Of a DNA stretch of 60,000 bases, positions 1-10,779 are shown piece by piece; position 1 is the first letter of the stretch; each line of letters begins with the position of its first letter. This DNA is from Hydractinia symbiolongicarpus. Its lineage: Eukaryota; Cnidaria; Hydrozoa; Anthoathecata; Hydractiniidae. Both the position numbers and the translations under genes were made by a program. The notes below the pieces were generated by a model. That model ran no database searches. It was not told where the DNA came from and worked only from the letters and a program-made list of their open reading frames with translations. Location of the stretch: the NCBI RefSeq assembly GCF_029227915.1, contig NC_079876.1, positions 19,904,001 to 19,964,000 of the forward strand, given 5' to 3'.

Positions 1-242
1 GGCCTAAGTTGATAACCCTAGCTGTGGAAATATCGCCGAGCTTAGCACTGTGTTGTCTAAATATTTTAGAACAACCTGCGACCTTCTTAATTTCTAAAAC
101 GCTTCCTAAGTAAAAATTCGCCACCGTGATAGTAGTACAAACGAAGGAGTAGCAGTAAATTTCGTTGAATGTCAACATTTTTGTTGTGACGTCATCATGA
201 ACATAATCAAGCATGTTCAGTTCTGCGGCAAGTTTAGTCTGT
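1..242 (-). other. Open 80-codon block of unknown status at the window edge
   Basis: Minus strand, after a possible acceptor CTATAACAG, one frame stays open for about 80 codons to the window end (begins QTKLAAELNML, then DYVHDDVTTKMLTF). It would follow exon 3 of the Patched-domain gene in phase, but the residues do not resemble that family. It may be chance openness or an unrelated exon. Confidence 0.15.
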
Positions 243-316
243 CTGTTATAGAGTTAAACCATTACTACAACAGTAACACTCTCAAATGCTTAATAAGGTG
301 AAATTTGTCACCTTAC

Positions 317-339
317 CTCCGAGAAATAATTTCACAAAA
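317..339 (-). CDS. Tentative 23-nt microexon of the Patched-domain gene
   Basis: Exon 3 leaves two bases over. A 23-nt segment bounded by AAAATCAG and GAG|GTAAGG accepts that phase and codes S-FVKLFLG-(G). An LGG motif is expected at about this point in Patched-domain proteins. The donor is good, but the acceptor has a poor pyrimidine tract. This is an inference from phase and a short motif only. Confidence 0.35.
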
Positions 340-421
340 CTGATTTTATTTCAGCCAATTGATAAATGATAGACAATAAAAGCACACCAGACAAAAGGAT
401 AATATGTAAATTATATCATAC

Positions 422-1770
422 CTAATTAAAGGTTTTTTATTAATTCTATTTAAAATATCTTGTGTCTTTAACGTTCTGATTTCTGTAAGATTATAAGAAC
501 ATAATTCTAATATGGAGCTTGGAATACAGACTGATGATGATCTAAAGGAAAAATCATATGTAGTGAGAAGATCAGGAAAGGAGATCAAGGGACAAACGGT
601 CTTAAATTTTTTCTAATTTTTGGGGACTTATGGAATCCTAGTGAAACTTGTAGTTAAGTGATATTTTAATCTGTGATTCCTTATCCATCTATAGTTATTA
701 ATGGGAAAAATAATGTATAACCTTAATAAATTTAGTACAATCTACTGTTCCGTTACTTTGTGTTTCAGAGATGAATAAGTATATAAGAAAAATCGAGAAA
801 TAATGAACAATTATGAGTAACTAGTTTTACTAAATGTTTGTACAGGTGCTACATGGATTTAGTACCGAACATGTGAATATTTATAATAAAAAAGGAGCCA
901 CATGATTTTCATACAGAATGTGAGTACCTGTAACATATATCTTTCCATTGTGTATTACTGTTCCCATCTTCCACCTTTGTAATTGCTTCATAAACTTTAT
1001 ACAACTAAAGAAATTAAATATATACAAGAGTAATTTTTATCAATTATTAACTAAACTAAGTATATCAAGAGAATAAAAAAAGCAGAATAATTTTCCAGCT
1101 GCTTGTACATGCATCACGTTGCAGTTGTTTGTGAAATTAAGTCTACTGGCAGTTGTACATGCATTACGTTGCAGTTGTTTGTGAAATTAAGTCTACTGGC
1201 AGTTGTAACTGCAAAGTAAAAACAAAAGTTTAAGGAGATAAATGAGAAGACACAAAAATACTAGGTTGCACTATGGTTAAAATTTACCTTTTTAAAATAT
1301 ACCTACTTCAAAACATGCAAGGAGAATATTTAAGTTCGAAACAAAAACTGTGGAAAGTTAAGTCAAGTAGATGCACTGAAAGCAAAAAATACATACGTAT
1401 AAAAAGTTCTTACCTCTTCCAGGCCTTGCGGAGTTAAAATATTTTCAGAGGGTTTTTCTAACATAATAGCAACTTCTCTATATTGCAAAGGAAATATCTC
1501 CTCGACCCAGTCTTTGTGTTTCAGTGAATCAGATGATTGGGAAACCCACAATTTTTCGCCTCGATTTTCAACTTCGTACTCGACAACCCCGATCAAACAT
1601 AATCCAGTGATTAGCAAGGAAATTAAAATTGTTTTCCATGGATGAGTGGCTACAACAAAACCAATCCTAAAAGAAGATTTAATAATAATAATAAAAAACA
1701 CATTAAGATCAAGCCAAAGTTTTTCCATACCAAAGAGCAAACTTTTTGCCGCATGATTGTCGCGTGACAT
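422..1770 (-). CDS. Patched-domain (PTCHD/NPC1-like, RND family) protein, first three coding exons
   Basis: Three exons join in phase on the minus strand. Exon 1 (1770-1414) starts at ATG and codes 119 residues. It has a basic N-terminus, a membrane span near residues 44-62 preceded by THPWKTI, and ENRGEKLWV...DWVEEIFP, the hallmark start of Patched-domain proteins. It ends GAAGAG|GTAAGA. Exon 2 (1004-928, 77 nt) follows TTTCTTTAG and codes VYEAITKVEDGN...WKDIC. Exon 3 (541-422, 120 nt) follows TTTTCCTTTAG and codes SSSVCIPSSILELCSYN...QDILNRIN, ending ATTAG|GTATGA. Introns are phase 0, 2 and 2. The family are 12-span, sterol-sensing-domain RND-like membrane proteins. The conserved cysteines of the first extracellular loop (DIC, SVC, ELC) are present. 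The rest of the gene must lie left of the window. The Patched-domain assignment is firm; the exact paralogue (PTCHD3-like is my guess) is not. Confidence 0.85.
1103..1202. repeat. Tandem duplication, 2 x 50 bp
   Basis: Two adjacent 50-bp units (1103-1152 and 1153-1202) differ at one base (GCATCACG versus GCATTACG). A third copy begins and stops after TTGTAACTGC. The repeat lies in the first intron of the Patched-domain gene. Confidence 0.9.
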
Positions 1771-3517
1771 GCCATTTTAATTTGATTACTACTTTAACTA
1801 AGCAATTTTTTGTCTTTTTTTAAATCTGGGGTTGGGAAAAAAAATTCCTTACACCTGCAAATGGAGAGCTTGTTTGAAAATTTGGTCCTGAAATTAAAAG
1901 TAAAAAAGTCTAAGGATTTAAATATTTGAATGGGCTAAAAAATTCATAGAAACGCTAAAAGAGGACTGCTAAAATGTGAATAAGGACGTGCTCATTTATT
2001 TAAAGAAATTGATAGTCTCAGTTACACTGTAGCTTACTCGCGCCAACAAATGATGATACACAAAAACACGACTAATTATATAGAATACATTACTTTGCAA
2101 AAGCGTTCTCCAACGTTCTGTTGACAGCATTTGTCAAATTACGACAACACCCTTCTTGCTTTTCTTCACTGGAATCATTTTTAGTTTGCACATTTACAAC
2201 TTCTCTTTGATGTATCTCACCTGCCTCTTCATGTGGAGGCATATTCAAGTTTTAGCTCTAAATTGTAAAAGTAAGAAGTGTAAATTAAGTGACAAAGCGA
2301 AAGTTGACTTATGCTTCTTAAAAGGAGGAGAAGAACCTCGTGCCTAACTGTACTGTAAAAGACATTGGATATTTAATAGTTCTCTTTGTGTAGAAATTAA
2401 GATGAGACACAGAAACTAAAACAAAATTATTTTGATAAGTTTCAAAAACACCACGAAAGGATATGTATTAAAGATGGAAAGGCAATTTTACAGGTTTTTG
2501 GAAGTTATTGAGCGGCGGCTCTCCACGACACTGACGACGAAAAATGGCAAATGACAAAGAAAAAGGGCCGCCATAAAAATGAATGTTTGCTTATTTAAGA
2601 CACTTCAAATCAGTTTTATGTTTGGACATATTTCTCCATGATTTTAGTTGTGGAACAGCAAAACGTTTTTGTTCTTTTTTCTCAACGATGAAATAAGCTA
2701 ATTATGTTGGAGTTATAGCTACCGATAAAATTATTAAACGGATTTGGTGATAGCCCTGGTTTTGTAGGACGTTTCCTCACGTGTAGTTTTCAACAGATTG
2801 TGTTAAATGAGCTAAATGATTGTGACGAAGAAACGAGCGAAATGTTGTGTTTGAAGGTTCTGAATATAATTATTTCTTCTTGTTTAATTGATTGTTGCTT
2901 CAAATATACTTTATTAAAGACATGAAATCTTAAATTTGTTTGTGCTGTAATATCTACGAAGAGTGTGTCCGTCTGTCTGTGACAGGCAAATTTAATGTGT
3001 TCATGCCTGTTTGCTGTTTTGGAAATTTTTTTTGCAGTCGCCGAAAAAAGTATGGGCTTACTTTGTTTACGTCACGTGATGAAAACGATTTAACGGCTAA
3101 CTTTCGAAAAATCGATACGCTTGGACACCAAAAAAAAAAAGAACGATCCCCTCATCTTGAAAAAATGCAAAAAGAAAAAAAATTTGTTCAAAAAAGCATA
3201 TTTGAAAGAGAAACAAGAAGCCCTGGGGCTCTAAGAATTTCCGCTCGCTACCAAAATATTTGATGAAAACCTGCTAATTCGTTGTGTTATTGTGCCAAAC
3301 ATTCGAAGAGGTTTGGTGCATGAAGCTCTGAAGATAAAGCACACAAGTGACATTATATCTTGCAATAAACTCAAACAAAACGAAACGTGTCATAATAAAC
3401 TCACATTTAAAAAGAAATTGCTAACAAAAAATACAGCCTATCATTCATGGTTGAAAGTCTTGCGATTGAAACGTTTATGGTCTTAAACGGCATTTAGTTG
3501 ACAAAAAATCAATTTTT
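1771..3517. other. No recognisable gene
   Basis: This is the upstream side of the Patched-domain gene, so its promoter should lie just right of 1770. No clear TATA box or other site stands out. Short open frames (2156-2347, 2940-3263, 3292-3486 on plus) show no family motif, no splice support and AT-driven composition. Confidence 0.5.
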
Positions 3518-4010
3518 GGCCAGAATTGGTCCAAAAATTAAAACTACTTTATTTTTGACAAAATTTGGCACAATTAACATAAAAGTATGCTGAATATGAT
3601 AGTGACATCAAAATTTTTATTTTTGTCACCTAAATGTCATTTTAGGCCAAAATTGGTCCAAAAATTAAAACTGCTTTATTTTCGACAAAAATTGGCACAG
3701 TTAATAAAAAAAGTATGCTGAAAATGATGGTCACATCAAAATTTTGATTTCTTGTTACCTAAATGTCATTTAAGGCCAGAATTGGTCCAAAAATTAAAAC
3801 TACTTTATTTTTGACAACATTTGGCACAATTAACATAAAAGTATGCTGAATATGATGGTGACATCAAAATTTCGTTTTTTGACACCTTAAATGTCATTTT
3901 AGGCCAAAATTGATCCAAAAATTAAAACTACTTCATTTTCAACAAAAATTGGCAAAGTTAACAAAAAAAGCATGCTGAACATAATGGTGACATCAAAATA
4001 GGAAATTCTG
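3518..4010. repeat. 128-bp tandem repeat, about four units
   Basis: The motif GGCCAAAATTGGTCCAAAAA recurs at 3518, 3645, 3774 and 3902 (spacings 127, 129, 128). Each is followed by a conserved run ending GCTGAATATGATGGTGACAT. The units are diverged by several substitutions and small indels. Each contains the near-palindrome GGCCAAAATTGGTCC. Confidence 0.9.
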
Positions 4011-5150
4011 CACCGAATTTTCTAAGCCTTCGGGCGCGGAAATTAAAAGAAAGCCCAAGTAAAGAATTAGAAAAGTGATGTTGGAAGTGAAGAGTGGAGC
4101 CAAAAGTAGTAAAGTAAAGTTAGAAGTAAAAATATAGGCTAGCTATAGTTTGAAGTGGATCTAAATTTACAAATAGTAAGAACTTTTGACGTGCAGTATT
4201 TATGTCGCTAGAGCTACGTGTTACTTTTTTATGTATTACACTTTAAGTTGTCAAGCAGACTCGCATTTTCCAGGAAAAAGTCACTTAAATGCCTCGAAGT
4301 CTGAATTTTTTACTTTACTGCGTTTTTTTTAAAATAACTAGCAAATTTGTTACATTTTTTGCATAATTAATGTTCCCCTGTCGCGAAACTAAAAGCATAA
4401 ATAGCCTAGCTGTAGACCTAGCTGAGTCACCTCAGTCTCAGTATATTTAACTGGGTGTCTTAGCTAGTGTTAGCTAGCTATATAATAGGTTCAAGGCTCC
4501 ATCCAATAGCTCTAACCTATGAGTTATGTTATTACTTCCCTTTTTCTAGCTATCTAGCTATCTTAGTAATCAAACTTCTTTTTTTTGAGCACGAATTATG
4601 ATGTAAGAAGCTAGCTACAAAATCTTTCAAAGACTTCTTGAACTTTTAGAGGACGTGATGCATTTTTCATGCCCATAGAGTATAATTCTTTCACATTTCC
4701 TGTAAACTTTACAAGGGGACCACATGCAATATGAAAATTGGAACAAATTTCGTAGAATTTTAAGTATGTGCGTTAAGTTTTTTTTATTGTTTCGTTTCTG
4801 CAATCCTGTTAAACATTTGCCAGCCTACATGTAAAATACCAGGTTATTTTTACAGGGGTTGTTGACATTTTATTGGAAATTTACGTGGGCTTATGACTGT
4901 GGGTTAAAAAAATTATGAGAAGATGGTATGGTTGTCCATTTATTTGGCTATTCGGTTTGACATCATAATAATTTTTTAGAAGGTGAAAAGTTTTCGTATT
5001 TTAGGTAAAGAGAGTGCAGAGCTAGACACATTTTGGAGTTTTAAGAACATTATTAAAAAGTTTGAGTATAATTCTTTGGAACAAAATCAAAAAAGCTAAG
5101 CATCATTCACAGACAGATTTTTATTGTGATTACCTTTCGTTAGCTAATTA
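4011..5150. other. Intergenic, CTAG-rich, no gene seen
   Basis: AT-rich sequence with many short CTAGCTA/TAGCTAG runs (about 4430-4610). No open frame of note and no family motif. Confidence 0.5.
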
Positions 5151-5157
5151 TTCTTCC

Positions 5158-5760
5158 ACTAGTCGATACAGCCAGTGGAAAAATTCACTGAGGCAGGATA
5201 AAATTAAAAAATAAGCGTCATATAAATTTGATGATGTCAGCAACCCATCTGCAAAAAAAAATTAGAACCTTGGTTTTACGGTGCCTCTATTGTGTAGACC
5301 TTAAAGCACTGATCAAGAAAATGTATGTAATCACGTGCTTTTGATGAATGGTTAATGAGATATAAGAGTTTAAAAATTTTGCTGACGTCTGCAAAGTCCC
5401 TAATAAAAGTACAAAAAATTATTCTTTTGAAATTCGTATCCCGTTGCCTTCATGTTAGAGATCTTGAAACGCTGATCAAGAAAATGTATAGGATCATGTA
5501 CTTTTGACAAACGGTTACGGAAATATTGGTACCAAGTGGTCCCTAGTTACCTACGGGGTGAAAAAACATTGACGTCACCACCTCGTTTCCAAGTTATTTG
5601 ACCTCAAAGTTTTAAGTGCACTGTAACGGCTTCATCAATTTAATATAGGATATTGTCGTTAAAGTAGTGTTATTGACGTCGCGCCGTAACGTCAGAAAAT
5701 TTAATGTATTAGACATGCACTTTTCGGCAACATCAAAGGAAAATAACGATATCCACTTTG
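5158..5760 (-). repeat. Helitron-like interspersed repeat, inverted copy
   Basis: CCACTAGTCGATACAG followed by CCAGTGGAAAAATTCACTG is the reverse complement of the 3' end seen in the plus-strand copies at 6.6-8.2 kb (a small hairpin, then CGACTAG). The body carries the family's internal landmarks in inverse order: GACGTC-rich stretches, TTGATCAAGAAAATGTAT, and a segment around ACCTCGTTTCCAAGTTATTTG. No protein is encoded. Confidence 0.5.
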
Positions 5761-6269
5761 CAAAAGTCACAGACAGAACTGGCGTATTATTATATAGGTT
5801 TCCACATTTTTTAGCATTCCCCCCCCCCCCTACGAACTAGGTTTGTTTTCACCCAACGAAAATTTAAAATGGCGGATGTAGCACAAATGCGATTCGTTAA
5901 AACAATCTCAATCATCACTATGGGAACACAGCTAAACCGAATCGCCGAATATTTTTCGCGTTGCAAACTGCTGTTTTTTTGGAATTTTGTGTAAACTATT
6001 GTGGAAATAGACCGCACGGTAAGCTGTTGTGTAAGCTAGTGTCTTTACATTTCGTATTATAAACTTTTGTTTGGGAGAACTTACATGTATGTGGTTTTTG
6101 CTGGAAGAAAATTGCACAGTTTCACGTTTTTCTTTTTGTTGAAAATTGGTGGTGATAAAAAAGTTACTAAATGTCCTGACAACACTTTGCAAACGTCCTT
6201 TCTTTGTTTTCAGATTTATATTTTCGGAAAAGGGCAGAGTGTAATATACTGAAACATTTCCTGACGTCA

Positions 6270-6664
6270 TTAAAATTTTATGACGGATTTTTTTTATTGT
6301 CCTTTCTTCTGCCTAAGTGGATTTTTACACGGACCCTATCGACTAGCATCTTATATTAAATTAATGAAGCCATTACAATGCACTTAAAACGTTAAGGTAA
6401 AATAACTTGGAAACGAGGTAGTGACGCCAGTCATTTTTCACCGCATTGGTACCTAGGGACCACCTGGGACCAATTTGGGAAAATTTCCCAAACCTGGGTC
6501 ACCATATACATTTTCTTGATCAGCACTTTAAGCTCTACATAATAATACATTATAATAATTTTCATAGGTGAACGAGACATTGCTGACGTTATTAAAATTC
6601 AAATAACAGTTTTTTTCCTTTGTTATCCTGCTAAGTGTATTTTTCCACGGGCCTTAACAACTAG
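6270..6664 (+). repeat. Helitron-like repeat fragments
   Basis: An old 3' end lies near 6310-6344 (CCTAAGTGGATTTTTAC, then ATCGACTAG). It is followed by the internal family segment TTAATGAAGCCATTACAATG through ACCTGGGTCACC, and then another 3' end at 6633-6664 (GTATTTTTCCACGGGCC, then AACTAG). The last base pair of that end abuts the next copy directly. Confidence 0.55.
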
Positions 6665-7079
6665 TCTATATTATAATACAGAGACTTTGTCTGCGTGTCT
6701 GGCAAGGTGGATGTGTTCATTTTTCTATGATATCGCCGAAAAACCCATGTCTCAAATGTTGAACGTCGCTTGTCCCTATTGCCTTCATCTATACGATGAA
6801 GGCAATAGGTATGCAATTGTTTAAAAAAAATATTTGTGTTTTTACGGGTTTTTGTCTGACGTCAGCTAAATTTTTAAACCCTTATATCTCCTTAGGCGTT
6901 CTTCGAAAACATATAATCCTATACATTATTTTGATTAGCGTTTTATCCTCTATACATTACAGACAAAGAATAAACTAAATTTCGCCAATTATTTTTTGTA
7001 TCCGCACTGCTGACGTGTGCAAAACATCTAAAACAACCTATTAGCCTAAGTGCATTTCTCCACGAGCCTTATCGACTAG
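6665..7079 (+). mobile_element. Non-autonomous Helitron-like element, copy A
   Basis: The copy begins TCTATATTATAATACAGAG followed by a GTCTGCGTGTCTGGCAAGG-type leader. It ends with AGTGCATTTCTCCACGAGCC and ATCGACTAG. A TC start, a small hairpin about 10-15 nt from the end, and a CTAG(T) terminus fit Helitron ends (5'-TC ... CTRRT-3'). No Rep/helicase frame is present. The assignment to Helitrons is by terminal structure only. Confidence 0.55.
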
Positions 7080-7547
7080 TCTATGCAATAATACGAAGAT
7101 TGTGTCCGTCTGTGAGCGCCAAAGTGGATATCTTCATTTTCTTTTGAAGTTGCCGAGAAAGTTATATCTAATTTGACAATCTTTCTGACGTTACTGTGCC
7201 ACGTCAATGCACTTAGACTGACGTCAATGCCTTTAATAAAATTGATGAGCCCATTGCATTGTAGGTATAACTTTGAGGCTAAATAACTTGAAAACGAGGT
7301 AATGACGTGAGTCATTATACACCACGAGGGTAACTAGGGACAATGTTGGATCAAATTGGGCAAGTTTTTCAAACCTGGGTGCCCGAATACGTTTTTGGAA
7401 TAGATGGGTTTAAGACGTCATCAAAAAACCTTTAAACCCCAATATCTCCTTAACCGTTTGTCAATAGTACACAATCCTATACATTTTCTTGATCAGGGTT
7501 TCGAGATCTATGCGATGAAGTCAACGGGTATGCAAATTATCGACTAG
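7080..7547 (+). mobile_element. Non-autonomous Helitron-like element, copy B
   Basis: Starts TCTATGCAATAATACGAAG directly after the CTAG of copy A and ends ATCGACTAG directly before copy C. The body shows the shared segments TTGATGAGCCCATTGCATTG, AACTTGAAAACGAGG and TTTCTTGATCAGGGTTT. Confidence 0.55.
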
Positions 7548-8243
7548 CCTATATAAGAATACAGAGAGTGTGTCTGTCTGTAACAGGCGAAGTGGATGCC
7601 AAAAAAACCAAAAAATCATGTCTCATATGGTATTCGAAAAACTCAACGTCAAAAACACTACTTGTACGTCAACATGTTATTTCAAATTAATGAAACCATT
7701 ACAATGCACATAAAACTTTGAGTCCAAATAACTTGAAAACGAGAAAGTGAAACCAGTAATATTTCACCGCGTGGATAATTAGAGACCACCTGGGATCAAT
7801 TTGGGTAAGTTTCGTCAAACCTGGATTCCCGAATCTGTCTCGGAATGGACGGGTTGATGATGTGATCTAAAAACACCTTAAAACCCCAATATCTTTGCAA
7901 CCGTTTGTCAAAGATACAAAATCCTATACTTCTCCTGATCAGCTGATAAGCAGTATACAAATGTCTAAAAAAAATTTTCTTTGTTTTATGGCGGGTTTTT
8001 GCTGACGTCAGCAAAATTTTAAAACCTTTATAAATTCTTAGGTGTTCGTCAAAAATATATGATTCTATATTTTATTTTAATGAGCGTTTGCAGCTCTACA
8101 CATTACAGGCAACAGATAAACTAAATTTTGCCAAATTTCTATTTGGATATGCACTGATGACGTCAGCAGAACATCTAAAACGCGACCTATTTTTTTCATT
8201 ATTTTCCTGCCGAGTGGATTTTACCACGGGCCTTATCGACTTG
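7548..8243 (+). mobile_element. Non-autonomous Helitron-like element, copy C
   Basis: Starts CCTATATAAGAATACAGAG with GTGTGTCTGTCTGTAACAGG. Ends GTGGATTTTACCACGGGCC, a stem of GTGG/CCAC with TTTT in the loop region, then ATCGACTTG, a diverged CTAG. It is the longest of the three head-to-tail copies. Confidence 0.55.
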
Positions 8244-8249
8244 TGCTTT

Positions 8250-9179
8250 GATAAAATAATCCATTAAATTTGCCATTTAAGAAAGGATGCACATAACGCC
8301 CAATTTGAGAAGCCCAATGAAGCGCGAAACTTGGAATCTCTAGGAATTTAAAAAATGCAACACGAGGTGTTAATAACAAGCTTAAAGAGTAAATTAATAA
8401 AATTATGCGGCGTAAGCACAAGGATGAATAATAAGATTCGAAGTATGGCTTGTTATTTACGAGCGACTATGACAACGATAAGTTTCACATCATAAATGAA
8501 ACGTGTAAAGAAGAAATTCTGCATTTTTTAAAATCTGACGAAAATGTGATATTCATGAGTAAAATATGTTTTCTTCTGATTTTTGCTACGTTAATCACAT
8601 TAAAAAAGTGTCGGCGTTGATAAGATGTAATTGTTAAGGCTTTAACACCTACGTTGCTTAGTAGTTTAATAATATCTGTGGTGAAATTACTTTTGTCAGT
8701 AGTGATGAAACAAGATGAATGGATATATGAGACAATTCTTTATATATAATACATGTATTACATTTTAGGAAACAAAAACGAAGAACAAGACTTTCTTTAT
8801 TCTTACTCTCGAAAGCTTGTTTTTAGTAAATGGTTACCAAGTTGTCTTAAAAACGTCACGTTAAAAAATAAAAACACGAACTAATGAAACAGATCTTCAG
8901 ATTTTAATCCAAGAGTCTTCGCATAATAATATTACATAAGTGTACCATGTGTTTCCTTTCTTTTGCCTTAAAAGGTAAGTTATTGAAGGATACTTAGGGG
9001 GAAATTTAGCCAAAACCATCCCACGTGACATAAAGAAATTATACGCGATGACTATTACTTGTTGCTTGTCGTTTTAACTGTAATATTTTTTGGATGTCTG
9101 TCGCAGATTTAATTAACGTAGAAAGATAGATAGATAGATGTGCATATTTTACATGGCTAGCCTCACAAATATCGAGGGA
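8250..9179. other. No recognisable gene
   Basis: AT-rich sequence without family motifs. The only open stretch (8233-8421 minus) has no recognisable feature. A short GATA repeat (about 9124-9140) is the only structure noted. Confidence 0.5.
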
Positions 9180-9475
9180 TATACCCTGTCTATTATTTCC
9201 AGGAGGGGCCATGGCTTAGATGGAGAGTCCTAGAGTATTTAATGCTCATTTTGAGCGACGCAGACCCAATTAGGGCCCGCGCTCTACTAGACAACTCCCG
9301 GCAACATCCAACGGCCCACACAGTGTGCCATCTTCCCAATTTCCCTCACATGGCTTGGGTTAACCCGGGGCTATGGTAACATTCACTCGCCCATGTTGAA
9401 TCGCCGTCAAGAGGAATCGAACCCCGGTCTCCCGCACAAAGTACGAGAGCTATAACCACTAATCTACGGCGCCAA
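9180..9475 (-). repeat. tRNA-derived SINE
   Basis: On the minus strand the right end carries an A-box-like TAGATTAGTGG (9466-9456) and a perfect B box GGTTCGATTCC (9423-9413), about 32 nt apart as in tRNA genes. A roughly 230-bp tRNA-unrelated body follows, ending CCTGGAAATAATAG. The anticodon arm does not give a convincing intact tRNA. The body end resembles the SINE at 44.5-44.8 kb, so both appear to belong to one family. Confidence 0.75.
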
Positions 9476-9479
9476 AATC

Positions 9480-10176
9480 AAACAACGGTCTGATTACAAA
9501 CACCGATTTGTTCTCACCAATATTATATTTAGTGAAAAATTGTTAAAACCATATGGCGTTAAAATTAGTAGCGATTAACCAATGATCTCTAGAACTACTT
9601 TCGATGTTCTATTATCAAACTCCTGCACAGGATCTTTTGTATTTAACAGTGAGACATAAATATCTGTCCTTGAACAAAACATAGGTAACTTGGCTAGCAA
9701 CATATTTATTCTAAATACAAAATACATACCTGTGAACAACGAAATCATTAACTCTGTGTTCAAACTTTATTTTGCTTACATTTGCATTCATATAGAAGAT
9801 ACGATAATTAACTGCTCAATCAAAGTCCGATCTGATAGGGGAGCTGTTTTTCTTCTAATTACTTCATTGTTAAAAAAAGAAATGAACACATAGTTACCTT
9901 TATTTATGTTTTAATATGCAATTTATGTTATTTGAATGGAATTTATTATGATTTATCTGCAGTACTGAAATTTCGTATCATAAGTTACCAACTTTTTGGA
10001 TTAAGTAAAATCTAATGTTATTAAAATATAGTAAAAAGTCATTTAGTCATACTGGAGAATTTCTGATTAAAATTACTTAGTGGCGGATACTCTTTATTTA
10101 TTTATTTTTTTTGGATTTTTAAAAGAGCACGAAGGCTACCGTGGGCGCATGCGCAGAATAGAACATATCTATTTAT
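9480..10176. other. No recognisable gene
   Basis: AT-rich intergenic sequence. Small open frames near 9575-9893 exist on both strands and look fortuitous. Confidence 0.45.
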
Positions 10177-10424
10177 ATGTATTTTTTTCGTTTGACTTGT
10201 TTAATTGGTGTCGATCAAAATGTACTTTTTTATCTAAGAAATTTGTTTAGGTTTTCATTAGAACAAAATCATTGGGAGAATATTCGCTTAGAAACATTGA
10301 TCGGTCGTTTGTGTTATGTTCTTGGTTGTTATTTTCTTCCAGTCTGTGATCGAACTATCCAAGGCAAGCATCGATTAAAAGATATCTTGCCAGATCCAGG
10401 AACCTGGGCAAGTATGGAAGGTAA
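10177..10424 (+). CDS. Possible isolated exon, unidentified
   Basis: An open frame of about 80 residues reads like ordinary protein sequence (NHWENIRLETLIGRLCYVLG, then LPVCDRTIQGKHRLKDILPD). It is followed by ATGGAAG|GTAATT, a fair splice donor. A possible acceptor TTTGTTTAG sits near 10245. I do not recognise the family, and no neighbouring exon could be joined to it. Confidence 0.2.
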
Positions 10425-10521
10425 TTTATAGGATTATATGACGTTGTGCATTACTTAAACAATAGAAATTTATTTTTATTTTGTGTGCGAAGCTACATTT
10501 GTAAAAGAATCATTGATAAAA

Positions 10522-10606
10522 TGTCACACGATCAGTTGGAGCCCATTAGTACAGGTATGCATACTGTATACCTGTACTAAAGGGCTCCACCTGATCGTGT
10601 GGCACA
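10522..10606. repeat. 85-bp palindrome inside the Helitron
   Basis: CACACGATCAG...GGAGCCC...TTAGTACAGGTATgcataCTGTATACCTGTACTAA...GGGCTCC...CTGATCGTGTG. The arms pair along nearly their whole length, with small bulges. Confidence 0.85.
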
Positions 10607-10628
10607 GTTTACGGCTCTTATTAAGCGC

Positions 10629-10677
10629 TGTTGGACCCGGTGTTGAACCCTAACGGTGTTCAACACCGGGTCCAACA
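10629..10677. repeat. Perfect 20-bp inverted repeat, 9-nt loop
   Basis: TGTTGGACCCGGTGTTGAAC (10629-10648) is exactly complementary to 10658-10677. It lies 44 nt before the Helitron terminus and is separate from the terminal hairpin. Confidence 0.95.
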
Positions 10678-10779
10678 TTTACTTTTGGCTTATCCCGGCG
10701 TTTGACGTCGGGTCTCCCGGCTAGTATATTCTTATTCTTTAAGGGAGTTATTCAGTTAAGAGCTTTAATCCTAGCCAAT

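Larger units (their letters stand above)
10440..10724 (+). mobile_element. Helitron 3' end
   Basis: The segment ends CCCGGCGTTTGACGTCGGG-TCTCCCGG-CTAG(T): a GC-rich stem-loop about 8 nt before a CTAGT terminus, the classical Helitron 3' signature. The same tail occurs at 46,435-46,465. Two large palindromes lie just upstream (10522-10606 and 10629-10677). No coding capacity; the 5' end was not located. Confidence 0.75.

Noticed and set aside
346-588. An 80-codon minus-strand frame taken as a small gene
   Set aside because: Its central 40 residues are exon 3 of the Patched-domain gene. The outer parts are intron sequence on both sides of clear splice sites.
5811-6270. Overlapping frames of 61-112 codons on both strands
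   Set aside because: They start around a poly-C tract and interspersed repeat sequence, conflict with each other and show no motif.
9413-9466. A functional tRNA gene on minus
   Set aside because: A and B boxes are present, but the stems do not form a sound clover-leaf, and the sequence continues into a SINE body.
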